NCBI RefSeq assembly: GCF_004353505.1
Contig: NZ_SMNQ01000001.1
Span: forward strand, 868,001-932,000
DNA length: 64,000 nucleotides
From: Streptomyces sp. WAC05374
Lineage (GTDB): Bacteria; Actinomycetota; Actinomycetes; Streptomycetales; Streptomycetaceae
Reading direction: 5' to 3'
Under the pieces are notes generated by a model. The model had not been told where the DNA came from. It did no database searches and worked only from the letters and a program-made list of their open reading frames with translations. Positions 61,288-64,000 of this stretch are shown piece after piece. Made by a program: the position numbers and the translations under genes. Positions within the stretch are counted from its first letter, which is position 1. Every line of letters starts with the position of its first letter.

Positions 61288-61347
61288 ATGAACGTCATCA
61301 CCGACCTGCTCGCCGGCGTCTTCCACTTCGTCGGCTGGCTCGTCTGA
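61288..61347 (+). CDS. 19-aa hydrophobic peptide ORF
   Basis: Sequence MNVITDLLAGVFHFVGWLV. AAGGAG lies ten bases before ATG 61288. The peptide is hydrophobic with one Asp, His and Trp, a short amphipathic or membrane helix, like leaderless membrane-active peptides, small inner-membrane proteins or type I toxins. A 16-bp stem terminator follows 14 bp after the stop, so the unit looks like a complete short transcript. Conservation elsewhere was not tested. Confidence 0.5.
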   Translation: MNVITDLLAGVFHFVGWLV

Positions 61348-61361
61348 CGCCTGCTTCCCCC

Positions 61362-61400
61362 GGCGCCGTCGCTCCCCCGTCCCAGGGGAGCGGCGGCGCC
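61362..61400. terminator. Bidirectional terminator, 16-bp stem
   Basis: GGCGCCGTCGCTCCCC pairs with GGGGAGCGGCGGCGCC (one G-U), loop CGTCCCA. It lies between the 19-codon ORF and the convergent ABC exporter stop at 61407. Confidence 0.85.
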
Positions 61401-61406
61401 GTCGCG

Positions 61407-63215
61407 TCAGGAGGCGGCCGGTTCCAGCTCGGCGTCCCCGCGCACCAGGGCGGCATAGCGGCCGTCGCGCTCCATCAGTTCCTCATGGGTGCCGCGCTCG
61501 GCGATACGGCCGCCGTCGAGCACGACGATCTCGTCCGCCTCCCTGATGGTGGAGAGCCGGTGGGCGATGGTGATGGTGGTACGGCCGGCGGAGAGGGCGT
61601 CGATCGCCTGCTGCACCGCGTGCTCCGTGCGCGTGTCCAGGGCGCTGGTCGCCTCGTCCAGGATGAGCACGGGCGGGTCGCGCAGGATGGTCCGGGCGAT
61701 GGCGAGGCGCTGCTTCTCCCCGCCGGAGAAGCGGTAGCCGCGCTCGCCGACCAGGGTGTCGTACCCGTCGGGGAGCGAGGCGATGTGGTCGTGGATCTGG
61801 GCCGCCCTGGCGGCCGCCTCGATCTCCTCGTCCGTCGCCTCCGGGCGGGCGAAGCGGAGGTTGTCGGCGACCGAGGCATGAAAGAGGTACGTCTCCTGGG
61901 AGACCACGCCCACCCCCCGGGCGAGGCTGTCGAAGTCCAGGTCCCGCACGTCGACGCCGTCGAGCGTGACGCGGCCGCGGGTGACGTCGTACAGCCGCGG
62001 CACCAGGTAGCTGAGCGTGGACTTGCCGGAGCCGGTGGGCCCGACGACGGCCAGGCTGCCGCCCGCCGGCACGGTGAGGTCGATCCCGCTGAGCGTCTCG
62101 CCGCTCTTGGCGTCGTACCGGAAGCCGACGTCCTCGAAGCGGACCTCACCGCGGACGGTGTCCAGCCGGACCGGGTCGTCGGGCTCGGTGATGTCCACCG
62201 GGAGGTCGAGGTACTCGAAGATCCGCTGGAAGAGGGCGAGGGAGGTCTGGATCTCCACCCCGGTCGACAGCAGGCTCACGGCGGGCCGGAACAGGCCCTG
62301 CTGGAGCGAGACGAAGGCGACGAGGGTGCCGATCGAGAGGGAGGACCCGCCGCTCTGGAGCGCGAGCCCGGCCGCCCAGTAGATGAGCGCCGGCATGGCG
62401 GCCATGACGATCCCGATCGTCGACATCCGCCAGCGGCCGGCCATCGAGGAGCGCACCTCGAGACCGACCAGGCGCTCCGACTCGGCGGCGAAGGACCGGG
62501 TGAGGGAGTCCGCGCGGCCCATCGTCCGGCCCAGCAGGATGCCGCTGACCGAGAGCGACTCGGTGACGGTGGCCGCCATGGCGGCCATCTGCTTCTGCCG
62601 CTGCGTGGTGATCTTCTTGCGCTCCCGGCCGACCCGGCGGCTGATCCACACGAACAGCGGCAGCAGGAGCAGCGAGACGGCCGTCAGCCGCCAGTCCAGC
62701 GCCAGCATGGCGACGACGGAGGCCACGACGGCGGTCAGGTTCGATACGAGGGAGGTGGCGGTGGAGGTCACGGTGGCCTGCATGCCGCCGATGTCGTTGG
62801 CGATGCGGGACTGCACCTCGCCCGTGCGCGTGCGGGTGAAGAAGGCGAGCGGCATGCGCTGGAGCCGGCCGTAGACGGCGGTGCGCAGGTCGTGCATGAC
62901 GCGCTGGCCGACCGTCGTGGAGATCAGCGTCTGCAGCACGCCGAAGACACTGGTCACCACGGCGGTGAGGATCATGCCGAGGGCGAGGAGCGTCAGCAGG
63001 CCCGTGCGCTGCTGCGGGATCGCGGTGTCGAGGATCTCGCGGAGCAGGAAGGGCGAGGCGACGGACACCAGGGACGAGGCGGCGACGAGCAGACCGACCA
63101 CGGCCAGCCGGGCGCGGTAGGGACGGAAGAGCCGCAGGATGCGCCGGATCTGGGCCGGGGGCTGGTCCGGACCGGGCGGCGGGGGCGTCCAGGTGGACTC
63201 CGCGTGAATGCGCAT
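61407..63215 (-). CDS. ABC exporter half-transporter (membrane and ATPase fused)
   Basis: 602 aa. Six-helix membrane domain (IRRILRLFRPYRARLAVVGLLVAAS and following) and ATPase: Walker A VVGPTGSGKSTLSYLV, signature YRFSGGEKQRLAIARTIL, Walker B PVLILDEATSALD, H-loop TTITIAHRLSTIREAD. It forms a homodimer and exports a lipid or drug. AAGGAG precedes ATG 63215. Divergent from a MarR gene with a shared operator. Confidence 0.95.
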   Translation of the reverse strand: MRIHAESTWTPPPPGPDQPPAQIRRILRLFRPYRARLAVVGLLVAASSLVSVASPFLLREILDTAIPQQRTGLLTLLALGMILTAVVTSVFGVLQTLISTTVGQRVMHDLRTAVYGRLQRMPLAFFTRTRTGEVQSRIANDIGGMQATVTSTATSLVSNLTAVVASVVAMLALDWRLTAVSLLLLPLFVWISRRVGRERKKITTQRQKQMAAMAATVTESLSVSGILLGRTMGRADSLTRSFAAESERLVGLEVRSSMAGRWRMSTIGIVMAAMPALIYWAAGLALQSGGSSLSIGTLVAFVSLQQGLFRPAVSLLSTGVEIQTSLALFQRIFEYLDLPVDITEPDDPVRLDTVRGEVRFEDVGFRYDAKSGETLSGIDLTVPAGGSLAVVGPTGSGKSTLSYLVPRLYDVTRGRVTLDGVDVRDLDFDSLARGVGVVSQETYLFHASVADNLRFARPEATDEEIEAAARAAQIHDHIASLPDGYDTLVGERGYRFSGGEKQRLAIARTILRDPPVLILDEATSALDTRTEHAVQQAIDALSAGRTTITIAHRLSTIREADEIVVLDGGRIAERGTHEELMERDGRYAALVRGDAELEPAAS

Positions 63216-63260
63216 GAGCTCCTTCGGAGAGTCGGGTGCGGTGGCGTTCGAGAGCTTAGC

Positions 63261-63285
63261 TCATTGTTACCTAACCTCACAATGA
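63261..63285. promoter_or_regulatory. MarR operator in the ABC/MarR divergent promoter
   Basis: TCATTGT (63261-63267) - 11 bp - ACAATGA (63279-63285), perfect 7-bp arms, 25 bp before the MarR start. The spacer TACCTAACCTC resembles half of an iron box, but the other half is missing. Confidence 0.68.
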
Positions 63286-63309
63286 ACATGGTCCTGATAC
63301 CATCCGGCC

Positions 63310-63759
63310 ATGAACTCCCCCGACGCCGACGGCCTGCTGGCGGAGCAGTTGCTCCGGCTCACCCGGCGCCTCCACCGCAGCCAGAAGCGGCAGCTCGAGT
63401 CCGCCGACATAGCGATCACCCCCGCCCAGTCCCGGCTGCTCCGTACGGTCGCGCACTACGACCACGCGCCCCGCATGGCCGACCTCGCCGCCCGTCTGGA
63501 GGTGGTGCCCCGCGCCGTCACCAGCCTCGTGGACGGCCTGGAGGCGAGCGGCCGGGTGCGCCGCGTCCCCGATCCGGCCAACCGCCGGGTCGTGCGGATC
63601 GAGCTGACCGACACCGGCCGTGACACGCTGCGGCAGCTCCGCAGCGCGCGCCGGGCCGCGGCAGAGGACATCCTTGCTCCATTGACCGCCGACCAGCGCG
63701 AGGTGCTCGGCGGCCTGCTGTCCGCTCTGGTCGACGGAGTGCCGGAGCGGCGCTGCTGA
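63310..63759 (+). CDS. MarR-family transcriptional regulator
   Basis: 149 aa. Winged helix: ITPAQSRLLRTVAHYDHAPRMADLAARLEVVPRAVTSLVDGLEASGRVRRVPDPANRRVVRIELTDTG. It likely represses itself and the divergent ABC exporter through the repeat at 63261-63285; ligand release would turn on export. Confidence 0.94.
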   Translation: MNSPDADGLLAEQLLRLTRRLHRSQKRQLESADIAITPAQSRLLRTVAHYDHAPRMADLAARLEVVPRAVTSLVDGLEASGRVRRVPDPANRRVVRIELTDTGRDTLRQLRSARRAAAEDILAPLTADQREVLGGLLSALVDGVPERRC

Positions 63760-63790
63760 CGCCCGTGCCGCCCGCCGAGGGGACCGTGAC

Positions 63791-64000
63791 ATGCCGCTGC
63801 TGGAGCCGAAACCCGACGCCCTCCGCCCCGGTACGCACCACGGCCCGTCCCACGACCGGGTCCCCGACCTGGTGGCGGAGGGTTCACCCGGACGGCTGCG
63901 CCAGGAGCTGACCGCCCTGCTCGGGCCCGACAAGGTGCTCTGGCAGGTCTCCGACCTCGTCCGGTACGCCTCCGACGCCAGCCCCTACCGCTTCGTGCCC
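63791..64000 (+). CDS. FAD-linked oxidoreductase, 5' part only
   Basis: The window ends after 70 codons. The visible part (LVAEGSPGRLRQELTALLGP, VLWQVSDLVRYASDASPYRFVP) matches the start of FAD-binding and Fe-S-binding D-lactate dehydrogenase/glycolate oxidase-type proteins, where DASPYR precedes the FAD domain. Product and length cannot be set from here. It follows the MarR stop by 31 bp. Confidence 0.6.
   Translation, partial: MPLLEPKPDALRPGTHHGPSHDRVPDLVAEGSPGRLRQELTALLGPDKVLWQVSDLVRYASDASPYRFVP

Noticed and set aside
60231-63623. 1130-codon plus-strand open frame
   Set aside because: Antisense of MltG and the ABC exporter; no motifs, and it crosses a clear terminator.

Overview
The window is 64 kb of very GC-rich DNA with strong third-position G/C bias, many GTG starts, GGAGG-type ribosome sites, GTGA/ATGA start-stop overlaps and GC-rich hairpins between convergent genes. 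Its families (DUF5134, DUF6421, DUF6986, PASTA-less Hanks kinases with a Pro/Ala linker, LVIVD/DUF305 pairs, actinobacterial MltG, MMPL pumps) point to a Streptomyces chromosome. I count about 60 protein genes and see no rRNA, tRNA or CRISPR array.

Layout. 0.2-4.4 kb: LacI-type regulator, a Ser/Thr kinase whose C-terminal extracytoplasmic part is frameshifted, and a DUF6986/HpcH-aldolase-like protein. 4.5-9.9 kb: etfB-etfA closed by a hairpin, flavin reductase, a short thioredoxin, an acyltransferase, and a transglutaminase/B3-B4 pair. 10-13.3 kb: a coupled operon DUF6421 - short-chain dehydrogenase - threonine-aldolase-like PLP enzyme. 13.6-18.2 kb: glycerophosphodiesterase, a ClpC-type unfoldase and a GNAT enzyme, the last two separated by a MITE-like element that supplies both stop codons. 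18.3-23.7 kb: DUF5134/M56 peptidase/PAP2 phosphatase, TetR, and the divergent LVIVD and DUF305 exported proteins. 24-36 kb: mostly housekeeping and redox genes (FprA-type reductase, ArsR/old-yellow-enzyme switch, BNR propeller, PolX, M28 peptidase, PP2C phosphatase, Ung, BadF-type kinase, a CbiX-like protein, a lactonase). 36.6-41.4 kb: FUSC and MMPL transporters and an AsnC regulator sharing a 12-bp motif. 42-46 kb: DUF2087 protein, a GNAT-AAA+ fusion and a two-gene 2-hydroxyacid redox operon.

The most interesting part is 46.4-51.2 kb: a tightly coupled three-gene operon encoding a TIR-STAND NTPase-TPR protein, an unrecognised 154-aa protein, and a 644-aa fusion of a PaaK-like adenylate-forming domain with a nucleotidyltransferase domain. 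The TIR-STAND architecture is that of immune/conflict proteins; the ANL-NTase partner is unusual and I do not recognise this combination as a named system.

51.3-64 kb: two-component system divergent from an MMPL exporter, YjbQ-family enzyme, two flavoproteins, a TetR/DUF2867 divergent pair with two operators, an accessory MltG, a 19-codon membrane-peptide-like ORF with a strong ribosome site and terminator, a MarR/ABC-exporter divergent pair and the start of an FAD-linked oxidoreductase cut by the window edge.

Regulation is readable at several divergent promoters: palindromes sit in front of the LacI, ArsR/OYE, TetR/DUF2867, MarR/ABC and two-component/MMPL genes. All functional calls rest on reading motifs by eye; no database search was run.
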